Part shown: positions 46,617 through 54,538 of the stretch, piece after piece
Numbering within the stretch: position 1 is the stretch's first letter
Layout: the number at the start of each line of letters is the position of its first letter
From: a virus
Reading direction: 5' to 3' (one strand)
DNA: 64,000 nucleotides
Virus record (IMG/VR): IMGVR_UViG_3300036770_004511
Coordinates: 1-64,000 of that record
Notes under the pieces: model-generated
Databases searched by the model: none
What the model saw: only the letters and a program-made list of their open reading frames with translations
Told to the model about the DNA's origin: nothing
Position numbers and translations under genes: made by a program

Positions 46617-48845
46617 TTATTGTATTGGTAAATCGGGTTTGTCTGGAATATCTTTTAGTATCGCTATTCTCAGTCCGGTATTGTAAGAGTTATTAGCCGG
46701 CATGGCTCTATATGTACGCGGTCCCGATTCTGCATATGCTGCCAGTGCAATATCGTTTGTAGCCATACACACATCTGCAGAGGTTTGACCTACCATATCT
46801 AATTCACTGGAATATCTAAACCTTGGCGTAGTCAAATTGTGCAAGAAACTAATTAAGAATTTACTATCCTCAGTCAACGCAATTTGTTTAGTACTATTAA
46901 TTATAGCAAAACTATCTTGGCTGTGTGCGTCTGCAGGGGTGCGATATGGGGTAGATTGATCTTTGATCTTCCAGTCACTGACTGTGCCACCAGTAGTATC
47001 AAGGGTATAGCTGCGTGTGTCCTTGTCACCTTGTGTTGGGTGCGGGGCGTCGCTTTCGCGAACAATAAATTTCCAATACCTGTGGCCTACACTATTAATG
47101 CAAAAAACTGGACATCTACCGGTGGTAATCACTTTACCTGTTAAACGATCAACCGGGCGTTGTATTAATACCCAATTGAAAAATACATCACTGTCTGACT
47201 TGGTCTTTTGCATCACACTCCAGTTACTTTCCCAAATTCCAAAGAAAAGTCCTCTGTCAGTAATACTCATTGTGTAGTTAATAGGATATGTTTCTGGATC
47301 CCCTTTGCCAGCGCTGGCTCCTACACGTATTTTTCTGTTAATAAATCCTTGATCTGGTTTGGTTGTATCTGGTTTAACATTTGGACTCGCGCCACCGGTT
47401 GGGGCATTACCGACTAAACCAGCTAAATCAGTTACAGTAGTTCCAGTTTCGTTCCAAATCTTACTAACTGTACCATTATCCTTTAATTGCAAATCAGTAG
47501 CAGCATAAACTGTAGCAGTTTGAGTATCTAATACATCAAACTGTATTCTCCATGGCTGAATGTCTTCGAATACAAAATGTAATTGCTCGCCATCGGCAAT
47601 GCTCTGATTAGAAGTCAGTGTAACTTTTGCCCAGCTGGTATTAGCACTAATAACATCTTTCACATACACAGTCCCATTAACTGTACCAACTGTTAGCGCA
47701 CTGGTTACACGATGACCTGGCCATACTACTCGCTCAAAATTATTTGTGCTAGTTAAATTATTAACGGTTAATATGTTACCGGAACTCATACTGGCTACTA
47801 CATTACCATAAACACCAGCTGGATCACTAAGAGGATCAATTGCTCCGGTGGTTTCTAGTACAACTTTATATGTATCGGGCACTGTTAAATTATTGTTAAC
47901 AACTGTGGCACCTGCTCCACGCAATAACACTGTTTCGCCTGCTGCTATGTTAGCAGATTGGTTTAACTTAAAGTACCAGGCCTTACGTAAATTCTCATAT
48001 CCAGAAGTGACCACTCCACCAATTTGACCGGAGATGGTAGCATTAATCGGAATATCAAAAGCTATTTTACTAACAATCCTGGTGCCTGGAGGAATGTCAG
48101 TTCCTAATAGGGCAGACGCTGGATCTGCAAAAATCTCCATACCTTCGTAACGAACTGTACTACTATTTGTAGACTCGTCTTGCCATGACCAAATTGCGTT
48201 AGCAGCAGTAGGCCAAGTAGTTCCAGAATTGCCACCTTCGCCACCTGTTCCCCACTCAGTAACCCAGTCAGAATAAAACGAAGGCGTAGACATTGGAGGA
48301 TGAGTTGCTTTAACATATCTCGGACGTCCTGAAGTAACAGGAGTAATACCTGAACTGTTATTAATCTGCATCCTATTGACAAATTGTGCTTTGCTAAAAA
48401 GAAGGTCCGCTGTATATGGATCAGCTGCGCTGGAGTATACCAAGGGCCTTGGCTGTACTGTGTCAACTGTAATGTATTTGGTACCCGACGGTACAGTCCA
48501 ATCTCGCAGTGTACCATCTACTGGATCAACCTGCGTAACTGTGATAGCATATGGTTGTGCTACACTGGCGTTTGGCTCAAATGCCACTAGCTTATCACCA
48601 ATGGAGTAGCCTTTTCCTCTGTTGTTTAGATCGTATAAACGCTCAGCTACAGGCCATCCACTGAATGCTGTATTTTTAGTGGTACTTTCAACAAACACCA
48701 CGTTGACTACAGAAAATGCCCCGGTGCTTAACATGTCATTTACCATACTGTAAATAACTTGCCCAACTGTGACAAATCCTGTCTTTTCAACAGAATAGAA
48801 CTTTCTGTTAAGTTTTACATTTTCGTAGACTGTACGAACGGCCAT
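46617..48845 (-). CDS. Virion structural protein, paralogue of the Calx-beta protein
   Basis: The product is 742 aa, starting MAVRTVYENVKLNRKFYSVE after AAAGGA. The C-terminal third (NYTMSITDRGLFFGIWESNW, PVDRLTGKV, RCPVFCI, FLHNLTTPRFRYSSELDMVG, YAESGPRTYRAM) is shared with the product at 44314-46605; here it ends GLRIAILKDIPDKPDLPIQ, with no Calx-beta extension. The N-terminal 450 residues differ and are beta-rich. Proteins with the PVDRLTG...PRFRYS..LDMVG pattern occur among cyanophage virion structural proteins. The T4 homologue, if any, is not recognised. A CATAAATA late promoter lies about 32 bp upstream. Confidence 0.8.
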   Translation of the reverse strand: MAVRTVYENVKLNRKFYSVEKTGFVTVGQVIYSMVNDMLSTGAFSVVNVVFVESTTKNTAFSGWPVAERLYDLNNRGKGYSIGDKLVAFEPNASVAQPYAITVTQVDPVDGTLRDWTVPSGTKYITVDTVQPRPLVYSSAADPYTADLLFSKAQFVNRMQINNSSGITPVTSGRPRYVKATHPPMSTPSFYSDWVTEWGTGGEGGNSGTTWPTAANAIWSWQDESTNSSTVRYEGMEIFADPASALLGTDIPPGTRIVSKIAFDIPINATISGQIGGVVTSGYENLRKAWYFKLNQSANIAAGETVLLRGAGATVVNNNLTVPDTYKVVLETTGAIDPLSDPAGVYGNVVASMSSGNILTVNNLTSTNNFERVVWPGHRVTSALTVGTVNGTVYVKDVISANTSWAKVTLTSNQSIADGEQLHFVFEDIQPWRIQFDVLDTQTATVYAATDLQLKDNGTVSKIWNETGTTVTDLAGLVGNAPTGGASPNVKPDTTKPDQGFINRKIRVGASAGKGDPETYPINYTMSITDRGLFFGIWESNWSVMQKTKSDSDVFFNWVLIQRPVDRLTGKVITTGRCPVFCINSVGHRYWKFIVRESDAPHPTQGDKDTRSYTLDTTGGTVSDWKIKDQSTPYRTPADAHSQDSFAIINSTKQIALTEDSKFLISFLHNLTTPRFRYSSELDMVGQTSADVCMATNDIALAAYAESGPRTYRAMPANNSYNTGLRIAILKDIPDKPDLPIQ

Positions 48846-48876
48846 TATAAAATCCTTTAATTCTAAGAACTTATTT

Positions 48877-48884
48877 TATTTATG
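48877..48884 (-). promoter_or_regulatory. Late-promoter-like CATAAATA
   Basis: The minus strand reads CATAAATA, one mismatch from the T4 late consensus, 32 bp from the ATG at 48845 and in a 76-bp gap that holds nothing else obvious. Confidence 0.7.
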
Positions 48885-48921
48885 AAAAAATACCACACTG
48901 TAGTCCCATGTTATATTTACC

Positions 48922-49545
48922 TTAGCTGAGTATTGACGTATAGTAGTAAAATTGTAGTACAACTGGAGACCCAGCTCCCACTGAACTTACACTAGTAATT
49001 GTTGCATACACATTAGACTGAGGGGGTTCTTCCATGTTAGCAAATATGCTGTAATTTCTACTTTGGTAGCTACTGCCATCATTCAAAGTCACAGTTCCAT
49101 CGTCGGTTAAATGGCCACTGGCGCTAATAAAAGTATACGGATTAGGTTCAGTTTTGGCCGGACTACCAAAAACTTCAACTTTGATTCCTGGGCGATTGAC
49201 AGTAACGTTATATACAATCGAACTTAGTCCTGTGTTTAGAATTACGTTAGCATTTCCGTACCCAGGCAAACTAGGTATAGTCACTGTATATCTTTGTCTT
49301 GTAATACTGGCATTAATCGGGGCAGGACCCCAAAATGTTTTTAAGCTACCCGATCCCTCTGCATACAGAATAGATCTTCCAGTGGGTGCCACATTAGGTA
49401 AGGTATACAGTGGCTTATCACTGCCCACTGTAATAGATCTGTTGGTTACATCAAAATACAGTAAATTACCGTCGATGCGTAGGTCTACCCCTTGGCGTTC
49501 CAAGTTGGGCAACAGCATTGGACCTGATACGCGACCTATAGCCAT
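48922..49545 (-). CDS. Beta-rich virion protein, function unknown
   Basis: The product is 207 aa, starting MAIGRVSGPMLLPNLERQGV after AAGGAAA. The opening DLRIDGNLLYFDVTNRSITVG, followed by PTGRSILYAEGS, is of the type found at the N-terminus of proteins of cyanophage tail fibres and baseplates. The rest is beta-rich (DDGTVTLNDGSSYQSRNYSI) and ends SPVVLQFYYYTSILS. No signal peptide, repeat or catalytic motif is seen. The short gaps (9 nt to the right, 76 nt to the left) put it in the fibre operon. It may anchor the neighbouring fibre or belong to a baseplate ring. Confidence 0.75.
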   Translation of the reverse strand: MAIGRVSGPMLLPNLERQGVDLRIDGNLLYFDVTNRSITVGSDKPLYTLPNVAPTGRSILYAEGSGSLKTFWGPAPINASITRQRYTVTIPSLPGYGNANVILNTGLSSIVYNVTVNRPGIKVEVFGSPAKTEPNPYTFISASGHLTDDGTVTLNDGSSYQSRNYSIFANMEEPPQSNVYATITSVSSVGAGSPVVLQFYYYTSILS

Positions 49546-49554
49546 GTTGTTTCC

Positions 49555-50742
49555 TTATGAAAGAACAACGTTCTTAATTAGTTTGATATTATCCAAGTAT
49601 AATTGAGTTCCTACTGCCCCACCACCGGATCTATCAGTACTACCTGAAACTACTACTAATCTATATTCCCCAGCTTCAGAGGGTGTAAATGTACGTGATA
49701 ATTTAGTCCACGGTTTCGATGCACCAAATTCGTGTAGCAATAATAAAGTATTGCAGGTTTTTCCAACCAAGTACATAACCACATCGTAATTTTCAGTAAC
49801 ATAAAAGGCTAATGGTTTGTTCTCAACCTTCCAATAAAGTTCCAGCGTGTCGCCACTGGCAATATTAACAAAATTATCACTAACTAGATAAGGTCCACGA
49901 GATACACCCGAAGCCTGGGTAATTGTACCCACGCTAAACAATAACAAACCACGTGTGCCTGTATCCCCAGGCGCAGCTTCTGTGACCACAGATCCATTGA
50001 ATGCCACAGTGGCTAGCACAGAATCATCAAAAGAATAATTTGATAAATTAGTACTAACAGTGGGACATCCAGCAATATTTCGAGCACCATTGATTCTAGT
50101 ATTTTCGAGATATATTTTCCATCCCGGGATAGAAATCTCAGTACCATACTGTGAAGCAGATGTAGTGGATTCAAATGTTCCGTTAACAAAATTATTCAAT
50201 GTAGCGCCAATTGGCGGCGTGGGCGCCGGCACTGGTGTTGGTCCAGATGGTACCGGAAGAAGAACAGGAACAGGAACTGGGACCGGGGGAGGTGGTGGTG
50301 TTGGCGGCGGTGGTGGTAACGCAGTAAATGCGTCACCGTTGGTTAGCCCGTGTAGTATAATAATAGGATGATTCAACGGTGGTGGACTAGTAAATGATAT
50401 ATCATATCCGCTTACTGTATACGCACTATTAGGATTTTGAAAAACATTGTGTATGAATACCAATATAAACAATTCATTACCATTGGGGTATGGATACTTC
50501 ATAGGTCCGAATGAGACATCAGTGCCGTTACCATAAAATGTGTCTTTGGCGGGTACGTAGATTTCATTCCCCAACATACTACGCCATTTATTTTCAAAAT
50601 ATACCTCAGGTCTTTTTCGAGAAGTATTGTAGCGCATGAGTCCATCAACAGGTGATTCCGGACCAATGGCCACAGACCCAACAGGCATTCTTATTGAATA
50701 GCTTCCAGATTTTAATTCACGATTTTTGGCATACCGCCCCAT
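49555..50742 (-). CDS. Fibre protein with Pro-rich hinge and galactose-binding-like C-terminal domain
   Basis: The product is 395 aa, with AGAGGTT before the ATG. The N-terminal part includes an AQRP-type module without Gln-Arg (PVGSVAIGPESPVDGLMRYN) and a distant copy of the VDGIYQ module (FIHNVFQNPNSAYTVSGYD). A hinge of about 35 residues follows (PPPPPTPPPPPVPVPVPV). Residues about 185-395 form a beta sandwich (FVNGTFESTT, PGWKIYLENTRINGA, YDVVMYLVGKTCNTLLLLHE, YLDNIKLIKN), clearly homologous to the domain encoded at about 34310-34930. Such folds often bind sugars. It is probably a receptor-binding or connector fibre. Confidence 0.8.
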   Translation of the reverse strand: MGRYAKNRELKSGSYSIRMPVGSVAIGPESPVDGLMRYNTSRKRPEVYFENKWRSMLGNEIYVPAKDTFYGNGTDVSFGPMKYPYPNGNELFILVFIHNVFQNPNSAYTVSGYDISFTSPPPLNHPIIILHGLTNGDAFTALPPPPPTPPPPPVPVPVPVLLPVPSGPTPVPAPTPPIGATLNNFVNGTFESTTSASQYGTEISIPGWKIYLENTRINGARNIAGCPTVSTNLSNYSFDDSVLATVAFNGSVVTEAAPGDTGTRGLLLFSVGTITQASGVSRGPYLVSDNFVNIASGDTLELYWKVENKPLAFYVTENYDVVMYLVGKTCNTLLLLHEFGASKPWTKLSRTFTPSEAGEYRLVVVSGSTDRSGGGAVGTQLYLDNIKLIKNVVLS

Positions 50743-50744
50743 AG

Positions 50745-51071
50745 TTAAACCTCTATAGAGCTCACGGTAACTACCACATTAACAGCAGGATTAGCCGATG
50801 GCAAAATTAAATTTGCAAACAATGCATCGCCAGGAGATAGCATGAGTTTTTCTGTGTCCATTACATAGGTATCATTAGCAGTCAAACTAACATTATAATA
50901 GATAGCCCGACTCATTGAAACAGTTTGTCCATTAGGCACTGCAAACACACAAAAATTAGTAGGCTGGGAGCCAATGTTACACAAATACACACAAGTTATT
51001 ACACTACTGCCAGTAATGCTGGTAAAAATTGGTGATGGTACGTTAGTTAATAAGGTGCTAGTAAATGCCAT
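50745..51071 (-). CDS. Small beta-rich virion protein
   Basis: The product is 108 aa, starting MAFTSTLLTNVPSPIFTSIT. The pattern VITCVYLCNIGSQPTNFCV, then KLMLSPGDALFANL, resembles the product at 33503-33859 (VNSLFVTNVGGAPTTCTV, IEEGDSIRI). Two Cys residues are present in the N-terminal half. It precedes a fibre gene at a 2-nt gap, just as its homologue precedes the giant collagen fibre, so these small proteins may be fibre anchors. No strong SD sequence is seen. The function is inferred from position only. Confidence 0.75.
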   Translation of the reverse strand: MAFTSTLLTNVPSPIFTSITGSSVITCVYLCNIGSQPTNFCVFAVPNGQTVSMSRAIYYNVSLTANDTYVMDTEKLMLSPGDALFANLILPSANPAVNVVVTVSSIEV

Positions 51072-51075
51072 ATAA

Positions 51076-51741
51076 TTACATCAATAATGAAAATATCAAT
51101 GCCTTGCGTTTGGTAATAAATTCTTCCTGCCTACCTGTAGGCAGCGTTGTGAAAATTCCAGTCTCGCCTGGGCCCGGCGCTTGAGCATACATCAGGCTAC
51201 TCTGGGGCACAAAGGGTACAACAAACCCCGGAGGTGTATGTTTGACTTGTAGCGCACCTTGAGTACTGGTTTCCGACCAGCCTGGTACTAAAATAATATT
51301 GCAGGGAAATGGACTGCGTATTTCATAACAGTCGGTATACAAATGATTGCCCAGTCTGGGTAATAGATCATCTTGTATTTTTCTTAATACAGGATCAACA
51401 GCTATATTACTATAATTAGTTCCATCATTGGTTAATTGCCAAGCATTGCTAGACTCATTCCACTTTATTGTAACATCTGGTTCTAGACCACGTTCTACCC
51501 GTATCCCAGCATCTAGTACCGGTGTGCCAGTTACATTACCACTGACTGTAATAAATTGATTGTCTATTATACTGTTAACACTTTGTACTGTAATAGTTTG
51601 TCCGCTAACGTACAAATTTCCATTTACATGGACACCGCCTTGTCCGTTGTTTGGTGTAAAGAAAATATCTCCAGTACCACAAATTGTGTTACCAACGGTT
51701 TCAATAGTGTAACTGCCGGTGATTCTGTCATAGGAGCTCAT
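51076..51741 (-). CDS. Fibre-like virion protein
   Basis: The product is 221 aa, starting MSSYDRITGSYTIETVGNTI. The segments GGVHVNGNLYVSGQTITVQS and NSIIDNQFITVSGN are typical beta-helical fibre repeats (NG.L.V.G...V), also present at the start of the giant fibre at 26151-33497. The C-terminal 100 residues (RSPFPCNIILVPGWSETSTQ, ending RKALIFSLLM) are not recognised. It is the first gene after the terminator at 51769-51799, so it needs its own promoter; a GATAAATA sits 7 nt before the start. It is probably a short fibre or baseplate pin. Confidence 0.75.
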   Translation of the reverse strand: MSSYDRITGSYTIETVGNTICGTGDIFFTPNNGQGGVHVNGNLYVSGQTITVQSVNSIIDNQFITVSGNVTGTPVLDAGIRVERGLEPDVTIKWNESSNAWQLTNDGTNYSNIAVDPVLRKIQDDLLPRLGNHLYTDCYEIRSPFPCNIILVPGWSETSTQGALQVKHTPPGFVVPFVPQSSLMYAQAPGPGETGIFTTLPTGRQEEFITKRKALIFSLLM

Positions 51742-51747
51742 ATTCGA

Positions 51748-51755
51748 TATTTATC
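51748..51755 (-). promoter_or_regulatory. Late-promoter-like GATAAATA close to start codon
   Basis: The minus strand reads GATAAATA, one mismatch from the T4 late consensus. It is the only promoter-like sequence between the terminator at 51769-51799 and the ATG at 51741. No SD is visible. Confidence 0.6.
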
Positions 51756-51768
51756 TAAACATATAATC

Positions 51769-51799
51769 AAAAAAATAGCACCCGAAGGTGCTATTTTTT
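51769..51799. terminator. Bidirectional intrinsic terminator with C(UUCG)G-type loop
   Basis: A perfect stem AAAAATAGCACC / GGTGCTATTTTT closes a CGAA loop (plus strand), which reads CTTCGG on the minus strand. Flanking A and T runs make it functional in both directions. It ends the minus-strand transcript of the gene at 51814-52233. Confidence 0.85.
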
Positions 51800-51813
51800 A
51801 TTCACTGCTGTGA

Positions 51814-52233
51814 TTATAGATCAACAGCATTAGTGCCAGCATCATCATCGCCAGCTTCTTCGATCTGTGCTGTACTGTCTGTAGTACTAGAACTAAAGTT
51901 CCATGGTCCTACAAAAATTACTGCGCCACTGGCGTCAACCACAGTTATTTTACGAGCTGTGATTTTACTAACATACCCAACTGCGCCTCCTGTAGCACCA
52001 TCGTCACCTTGTGCCTTGATGCTCATTTCACCTGCTGCTAAACTACCGTCAGCTTTGTTGACTAATGTGCAAATAGCAGTGGTACTGGCACCAACTTCTT
52101 GACATTTGAATTTTTTACTACCTAGTTGCTTAACAATATATCCATTTACACTAGATGTACCGTTGTGAAAACGCACACGAATATTATTGTTGGTATCGGC
52201 AGAAAAATATCTTTTATTAATTGGACGTCCCAT
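51814..52233 (-). CDS. Conserved T4-like phage virion protein (MGRPINKRYF family)
   Basis: The product is 139 aa, starting MGRPINKRYFSADTNNNIRV after an AAGGAGAAAC site. The segment GYIVKQLGSKKFKCQEV, then CTLVNKADGSLAAGEMSI, is a pattern I recognise in aquatic T4-like phages, where the protein is a conserved small structural or hypothetical protein. It ends in an acidic tail (EEAGDDDAGTNAVDL). It stands alone between a promoter region on its right and a strong terminator on its left, so it is made as a single-gene transcript, perhaps in high amount. A head-decoration or neck role is possible but unproven. Confidence 0.8.
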   Translation of the reverse strand: MGRPINKRYFSADTNNNIRVRFHNGTSSVNGYIVKQLGSKKFKCQEVGASTTAICTLVNKADGSLAAGEMSIKAQGDDGATGGAVGYVSKITARKITVVDASGAVIFVGPWNFSSSTTDSTAQIEEAGDDDAGTNAVDL

Positions 52234-52309
52234 TTGTTTCTCCTTGGTAATGGCGTTCTAGGCCTACGGGGTGGGTTCCCCATAAACTCTCTGTTAAGAG
52301 CGAACATAG

Positions 52310-52317
52310 TATTTACC
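52310..52317 (-). promoter_or_regulatory. Late-promoter-like GGTAAATA (leftward)
   Basis: The minus strand reads GGTAAATACTATG, keeping the TAAATACT part of the T4 late consensus. It lies 77 bp from the ATG at 52233 and back to back with the rightward promoter at 52321-52328. The leader between them contains a GGG/CCC-rich palindromic stretch at about 52268-52281. Confidence 0.5.
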
Positions 52318-52320
52318 TAT

Positions 52321-52328
52321 CATAAATA
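52321..52328 (+). promoter_or_regulatory. Late-promoter-like CATAAATA (rightward)
   Basis: The plus strand reads CATAAATA, one mismatch from the T4 late consensus. It is followed by an SD (GAGGTGA, 52342-52348) and the ATG at 52353, a normal leader length. Confidence 0.65.
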
Positions 52329-52352
52329 ATAAACAACCCACGAGGTGACCAT

Positions 52353-53261
52353 ATGCGTTCGATTATTGCTATATCTATCGCTACCCTGTTTATAGCAGGT
52401 TGCGCTACAAACACAGATTATAAAATGTATGCTGAAACTCAGCAAAAAATTGCACAAGCTAATGCTGTGGCTCAAACAGCCAGGTATAATGCCCTAGCAG
52501 AAATTGCCAAATCTGGCGATAGTGCTGCCAAAGTTGCCGCTGTACTAAGTATTCAAATGGGCAATATGAACGGTAGTGGTCAACCTCCTCAACAAAATAT
52601 CGCAGCGCCAGAAGATCTTAATCAGAAAATGCTGCGTTGGGCAGGTGTGTTATTACCAACTGTAACACAAGGTTTGGGAATCGCGGCACAAATTCATGCT
52701 GCCAATGTACAAAAACAAGTAGCAGTTACACAAAGTAATAATGCTGCTGCTACTGCTCAAAACACTAATAACACATTTGCTGCAATGAGCACAAGCATGG
52801 CTACTAGTAACACTAACATTGCCAAAGCTGGTTTTGATGCTATTGGTGCTGCCGGCACTGCACTGACAAATGTAGCCACAGCTGGGCTAACTGCTACACA
52901 AAACACAGCCACAGCTGGTTTAACTACGGCAAGTACATTAGGTACTGCTGGTATTACACAAGTCGGAAGCACAGCTCTTGCTGGATTTAATAATTCTACT
53001 ATTTTAGGCACAGCTGGCATTAATGGTGTTAATGCTGCTACCACAACTGGTGTAACTGGCATCAATACTGCCATTGCAAGTGGAAATACTTTGACTAATA
53101 ATGTAGCTACTGGGTACACCACTGCTTTACAATCGGCCATTGCTAAGTTAACTGGTACAACTACTACAACTACAACTACAACAACCAATACTACAACTAC
53201 AAGCACTAATAATAATGTTTGCCCAGCAGGACAAATATTAACTGGTGGTACATGCCAGTAA
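52353..53261 (+). CDS. Predicted lipoprotein with Ala/Thr-rich repeats
   Basis: The product is 302 aa, one of very few plus-strand genes here. It begins MRSIIAISIATLFIAGCATN, a lipoprotein signal with lipobox IAGC, so Cys17 should be lipidated and the mature protein held at a membrane. Residues about 20-160 are Ala/Gln/Asn-rich and helical. About 160-260 hold imperfect 10-12 residue units of the type ATAGLTATQNT / GTAGITQVGST, then a run of Thr and a C-terminal CPAGQILTGGTCQ with two Cys. It has its own late promoter and a terminator, so it behaves as an independently expressed insertion (moron-like). Possible roles are superinfection exclusion or lysis; neither is shown. Confidence 0.8.
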   Translation: MRSIIAISIATLFIAGCATNTDYKMYAETQQKIAQANAVAQTARYNALAEIAKSGDSAAKVAAVLSIQMGNMNGSGQPPQQNIAAPEDLNQKMLRWAGVLLPTVTQGLGIAAQIHAANVQKQVAVTQSNNAAATAQNTNNTFAAMSTSMATSNTNIAKAGFDAIGAAGTALTNVATAGLTATQNTATAGLTTASTLGTAGITQVGSTALAGFNNSTILGTAGINGVNAATTTGVTGINTAIASGNTLTNNVATGYTTALQSAIAKLTGTTTTTTTTTTNTTTTSTNNNVCPAGQILTGGTCQ

Positions 53262-53280
53262 CAATATAACTGTTAGCCAA

Positions 53281-53308
53281 CAAAAAACCGCCTTTCGGCG
53301 GTTTTTTG
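53281..53308. terminator. Bidirectional intrinsic terminator
   Basis: The stem CAAAAAACCGCC / GGCGGTTTTTTG closes a TTTC loop. It lies between the convergent lipoprotein (plus) and gp23 (minus) genes and has T runs on both sides, so it can end both transcripts. Confidence 0.9.
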
Positions 53309-53338
53309 TCCTTCCCATCCCTTGAGAAGAATTCCAGT

Positions 53339-54514
53339 TTACTGGAATGATAGGTTTTGCATAGCGATCTCAGAAACGTAGTCGCCTGCGTTACCAAGAG
53401 AGCTTGCTGTATTTGTTAGCTCTACGTAGCCGTAGCGTGTCATAAAGCCAACTACTGGTTCAAATGTAGCTGGATCAAGTACAACACCACTGCTCATTAG
53501 AGGAACATATGGGCAATAGAAAGCGGCTGCATCAGCTTCGCTGGTACCTTTGTAACCAACTAGAACTGGTGTAGTATCGCTAGCATAGCTGTCAACATAA
53601 ACCTTCATTGCGCCATTTAGTGTACCAACAAACTTGGTGTTAGTTGGAGCTTCGAATGTGCCTTCTGTTGTACGAGCAAATGCTGAAGTTGTTGCGCTTT
53701 GTAGCACTGTTAATGCAGCAGGACTCACAACTGCCCAGTTTGCAGCACCACGACGTGTGCGTTGAGCGATACGATTCGCTGCACGATTGATTAGAACTGC
53801 TAGAGCAGCATGTTCATCACCAACGAATGTAGCTGTACCACTTACTGCGGCTTGGTTGTAGGTTTCTTCTGTTGCTGCTAGACTACGCAAGCTGGCTAGG
53901 ATTTCTTGGTCGATTTCAACTGTGATTTCCTGTGCTAGAGCTGCCATGATTTCGGCCTCAACATCTAGACCATGCATAGCTTGTGCGTCTTGTGCTGCTT
54001 CGAATGTCCAACGAGCACTTAACTTACGTGTTTTAGCTTCAACTGTTTGCTTTAAGATCTGCACGTTGATCTTACGACCTGCAACACCTTCAAAAGCAGC
54101 AGTTGAATCAGCACGACTGGTACTTAGGTTACCAGAATATGCTGTAGCAATACGGAATGGGCTTAGTGCCTCATCACCGGCTGTTGCACCGTCTGCAGAT
54201 GTAGTAGCAGTCGCAGTGTCAGCATAACGTACACGTAGTGTATGGATTTGTGCAACTGGACCAGTCATTGGCTGAACACCAACGATTTCGTTAGCAATAA
54301 CGGTTGGCATTACACGACGGATCACTGGTAGAATCACACGGTTTAATGTAGCGATCTGACCAGCACTGGTTGTGCCAGCTGTTGCTGTTTCCATCAAGTT
54401 TTTACGAGTATTCTCGAGAATCACGCTCATGCTTGTGCGGCGCGAGCCTTGTAAGCCTTCTAGCAGGGCATCTTTAGTTTCGCCCCAACGGCTTTCTAAT
54501 AGTTCTTGTGTCAT
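53339..54514 (-). CDS. gp23: Major capsid protein gp23
   Basis: The product is 391 aa, with AAAGGGA before the ATG. The signature VILPVIRRVMPTVIANEIVG, then VQPMTGPVAQIHTLRVRY, is the conserved core of T4-type gp23, the HK97-fold subunit of the icosahedral head. At 391 aa it is much shorter than T4 gp23 (521 aa) and shorter than typical cyanophage versions, so insertion loops are probably missing. Possible prohead-protease sites of the LxE/IxE type in the N-terminus are LLE19, ILE34 and LME42; cleavage after Glu42 would leave a mature chain starting TATAGTTSAGQ, at the position where T4 is cut. It ends YVSEIAMQNLSFQ. No gp24 vertex gene is visible next to it. Confidence 0.95.
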   Translation of the reverse strand: MTQELLESRWGETKDALLEGLQGSRRTSMSVILENTRKNLMETATAGTTSAGQIATLNRVILPVIRRVMPTVIANEIVGVQPMTGPVAQIHTLRVRYADTATATTSADGATAGDEALSPFRIATAYSGNLSTSRADSTAAFEGVAGRKINVQILKQTVEAKTRKLSARWTFEAAQDAQAMHGLDVEAEIMAALAQEITVEIDQEILASLRSLAATEETYNQAAVSGTATFVGDEHAALAVLINRAANRIAQRTRRGAANWAVVSPAALTVLQSATTSAFARTTEGTFEAPTNTKFVGTLNGAMKVYVDSYASDTTPVLVGYKGTSEADAAAFYCPYVPLMSSGVVLDPATFEPVVGFMTRYGYVELTNTASSLGNAGDYVSEIAMQNLSFQ

Positions 54515-54538
54515 TTATATTCCCTTTAGGTTAAACTA

